Assembly (NCBI GenBank): GCA_951799405.1 | Contig: OX637339.1 | Span: 18,600,001 to 18,664,000 of the forward strand | DNA: 64,000 nt | Origin: Agapetus fuscipes | Lineage: Eukaryota; Arthropoda; Insecta; Trichoptera; Glossosomatidae | Direction: 5' to 3' | In this document: in pieces, positions 61,331 to 64,000 of the stretch | Layout: each line of letters starts with the position of its first letter | Numbering within the stretch: position 1 is the stretch's first letter | The notes under the pieces: generated by a model | Databases searched by the model: none | Seen by the model: the letters and a program-made list of their open reading frames with translations, nothing else | What the model was told of the DNA's origin: nothing | Program-made: the position numbers and the translations under genes

Positions 61331-61442
61331 CTAGCTGCTAGCCCTTCAAACTCGTATGCAAAGTGTTGTTAGTTTCCACATATATACCCCGAGTGAACAC
61401 ACACTTGCATCACAGTTCTCATCAAGATCATCATCATCATCA

Positions 61443-61566
61443 TACTTCACGCTGAAGAAGCCCGTCGTAGAAATCGGCGCAACGTCCGGAAGCTCCAGCT
61501 CCCACAGACCACGGCAACATATCCCGGTAAACATCACTCCAGCATCATCAGCCGGCCGTGTAAGCC
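61443..61566 (+). mobile_element. Penelope-like fragment, ribozyme core mutated
   Basis: CGCTGAAGAAGCCCGTCGTA, AATCGGCGCAACGTCCGG. The CTGAAGA box is intact but GAAA has become GCAA and stem II is weakened. Inverted relative to 61239-61330. Confidence 0.6.
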
Positions 61567-62714
61567 TAAAACTCAGTTACACTTATATTTTATATTAGGA
61601 AATCTGTACGCATCAATTTGTACACCCTCCTTTATAAAAAGAAGCAAGTAAATAAAGCAAGGAAGGGATAAGAAATGTATGAAAGTGTAGAGTATACACT
61701 CGATCCTGTCTGTCTCGCGTTTACTTTTTAATCAACTCAAGATTTGCGTTAATATTATTGAATTCTTGTTTTTTTTACATAAAAAAACCCCTTACTTTTA
61801 CCATAATATAATTTTCAGATTCTGCCATTTTGATATAGTACTTATAAGCTTTTTTTTTTTTTTTGATAAGTATATATTTTTTACTTACACTATTTACCAT
61901 TCTATCGGCTGTAGTTTGCAAATCGTTGGTCTGAAATTTGAAGAATTTTTCAATGCAATGTTTTAATTTTTTAAGCAAGCAGAAACTTCAAAATACTTTT
62001 ATAAATCATTGTCGTGAAAGGGATTGAATCATCTTAATTGTCGCTACTTTTTTCAATGGCACTGCAGCCCAATTCGAGCCTTGGCCTCCTTCAACCTCTA
62101 TCTCCAACTCCACCTGTACTTCAACTTTGCTATCCAGTTCACAACTTGTAGAAGTTGAGCCACATCCCTCCCCACGTCATACCTCTATCTCAGTCTGAGC
62201 ATTCCCACTCTTCTGCTTCCTCCCGGAGTGGCTGGTCATTATTTTCTCGGGGAATCCGTGTGCCTGGCATTCCATGACCGCGTCGAGCCCACCCCAACCT
62301 TTTCAGTCTTATAAAGGTTCTTTTAAACTATCTCACTTGAGTTGTGTGTGTGTATTTGTCGACCAATATTTTTGTATATTGTCTTTTTGAGTTTTAGTCA
62401 AAGTTAAAAAAAAAACCTACCTAAATTAATATAATGCATTAGAGATATGAAAAGCACCTACTTAAGTATTTTATAAATAATGTATTAGGTAAATTGCTTG
62501 TTTAAGAATTTCCATGTAAAGAACACACGTTAGCCATTTGATTCCTAGATTAATTTGTGGGTGTGTTGGGAAAGCGCACTTTATATCCGATGATATAATT
62601 TAGGTATTGTTATGATCAGTTCCCAGGCAAATGTCAAGGAGTTAGTCGTAGCCTCTTGTGTTGCGATTTGCTACAACAGAATATTCTACAAGTCTTATTT
62701 TTTATTTACACTTC
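61567..62714. other. no gene seen
   Basis: AT-rich, with AAATAAAG near 61654 as a possible polyadenylation signal for the zinc-finger gene. T/A runs at 61850-61865. Nothing coding. Confidence 0.35.
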
Positions 62715-63243
62715 GTCTAAAGTGGTTGGCGTAAGTCCAGCCCCTTTAGGGGCCGTCCATAAATTACGTTATCGATTTTGGCCGATTTTCGACCCCCCCC
62801 CCCCCCCTTACAATCATCCTATAGTCATTATCTAATGACCCCCCCCTCCCCCTCTTGCTGTAATAATGGATGAGCTTAATAATTAATAATGTTATATTAC
62901 TTACATAATATTCTGTATATTTTGTAGAAATTGGTATTTACAAGAACGACGTCACTTTTAGTACTCGTACATCATTTACCATCATCCGCAGACCAGACTC
63001 CCCCCCCTCAATTCGAATGACGTAATATATGGACAGCCCCTTACCTGTAAAAATAAATAAGTTCCACTAGCCACATGCGACCCCTTCAGCGAAAATGCAA
63101 TCTTTAGCAAAGGCAGATTAGTTTTCAACCCAGGAAGAGCAAATTTGAAAAGTTAAATCATTTTTTGTGCTCTGCCAGGATTCAAACCCACTACCTTTCA
63201 ATTATGAGCCCAAAGTGTTAACTACTAGACTACAGACCGGTCA
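62715..63243 (+). mobile_element. SINE tail interrupted by a TTA-flanked MITE, then an inverted SINE head
   Basis: AGTGGTTGGCGTAAGTCCAG, then the MITE, then TTACCTGTAAAAATAAATAA and CCACATGCGACCCCTTC continue the SINE tail. A minus-strand head (TGCTCTGCCAGGATTCAAAC, CTACAGACCGGTC) follows at 63125-63243. Confidence 0.7.
62749..63040. mobile_element. MITE with GGGGC(C/T)GTCCAT ends and TTA duplication
   Basis: Ends GGGGCCGTCCATAAATTACG and, inverted, CGTAATATATGGACAGCCCC; flanked by TTA at 62746-62748 and 63041-63043. Three-bp TTA duplications suggest a PIF/Harbinger-type mover. The interior has C-runs and no coding capacity. Confidence 0.75.
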
Positions 63244-64000
63244 AAATAGTGATAGAAGACTTCTGATCTTTCAGGATATATTGCTGTGAGCAAAGTAGTG
63301 AGCTCCCTAGACGATGCTAATAGAGTGCAAGCAAGCTCCCCGAACACACCCTGTTTATGTAACCAAGATCAATAATTATATTTTCAATAAACTCCATTAA
63401 TGAAATGATGAAACCTGTGATCTACCTCAGTCAGAGAGTAGGACATCATTTTAAAAATTGAGAATTATACCTAAGCTATGTTTTTTGTTTACTCTATGAA
63501 GAATGATTATTTCTTTCATCTAAATGAAATTTCAGTGAATCCCCGGTAGTCCAACAAATGTATTTTTTCAAGTCGGTGTCGAATTATGAATTAATCCAGC
63601 CAGAAAAGAAGAAAGATTGATTAATATGCTAAATTGATGTGTTATCGAAGTACGCATTTGTTTCATTTTGTTTTTAGTAAAACCATGTAAGTTGGAAACC
63701 ATTTAACTAGACGGTGGTCAGTGACAAAGCCCGTTGGATCACCGAGGATTCTCTGTATAGGATAGACAAGTTATTATAACAGAATTTAAATTGAAAATGT
63801 GATCACTTGAGGAACTTACAAAAATGGAAGTGGGATATTTTGTATTAAGCTGTACAAATTCAGTTTTAATGTTTAGCTGACTTAACCAGTATCTTCAGGA
63901 AACCTGGCCAAACGGTTGATAAAAGGGAACTAAAATATGAATTTTCAGTTCATCAGTTCTCTCTTCTTACCTATTGAGGATCCTGAGGATTCTGATAGAC
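63244..64000. other. no gene seen
   Basis: AT-rich unique-looking DNA to the window end, with AATAAA at 63386. No repeat or coding frame recognised. Confidence 0.35.

Overview
This is an AT-rich, repeat-dominated stretch of an animal nuclear genome. Genes are split by GT-AG introns, and the interspersed repeats include tRNA-derived SINEs, several non-LTR retrotransposon clades and many short inverted-repeat DNA transposons. A Jockey-type LINE with a poly(A) tail, heat-shock-type promoters with a TATA box 31 bp before a TCAGT initiator, and a very short 3' UTR fit an arthropod, possibly an insect. The species cannot be named from the sequence alone.

Layout. From 1 to about 39 kb the window is almost entirely transposable-element debris. 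It includes a nested pile-up at 3.4-7.3 kb: a Jockey-like LINE cut by an L2/CR1-like LINE end, by a piece of RTE tail, and probably at its 5' edge by a hAT-like element that itself carries a dimeric SINE. A 256-bp tandem array lies at 8.74-10.08 kb, and an orphan heat-shock-type promoter at 30.4 kb. At 39.5 kb there is a GC-rich putative first coding exon on the minus strand whose partner exons were not found. Two promoter-like motif clusters (YY1, ETS, NRF1 type) lie at 43.8 and 46.2-46.4 kb with no gene assigned.

The gene-bearing part is 49.3-60.8 kb. A complete four-exon MACROD-type macrodomain ADP-ribosyl hydrolase gene runs on the minus strand (54602 to 49315) and encodes a 270-residue protein with a probable mitochondrial presequence. 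Its introns hold a Penelope-type fragment with a hammerhead-ribozyme-like core, a TTAA-flanked piggyBac-like deletion derivative and several RTE tails. On the plus strand, three 3' exons (57433-60815) encode the C-terminal 395 residues of a six-finger C2H2-type zinc-finger protein. Its last intron contains the longest RTE LINE of the window in the same orientation.

The commonest repeat, about 45 copies, is a ~250-bp module that is the 3' tail of that RTE LINE, as shown by copies in which it follows the end of the reverse-transcriptase reading frame. Next come SINEs, including a dimeric form with two tRNA-like promoter segments, then at least eight families of MITEs. Several RTE tails sit inside SINEs, MITEs or other repeats with recognisable target duplications, so the relative ages of the families can be read from the nesting.

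The two confirmed genes have no visible functional link. One removes ADP-ribose from proteins and the other is a probable DNA-binding regulator. They are transcribed away from each other, with 2.8 kb of repeats between their visible coding ends.
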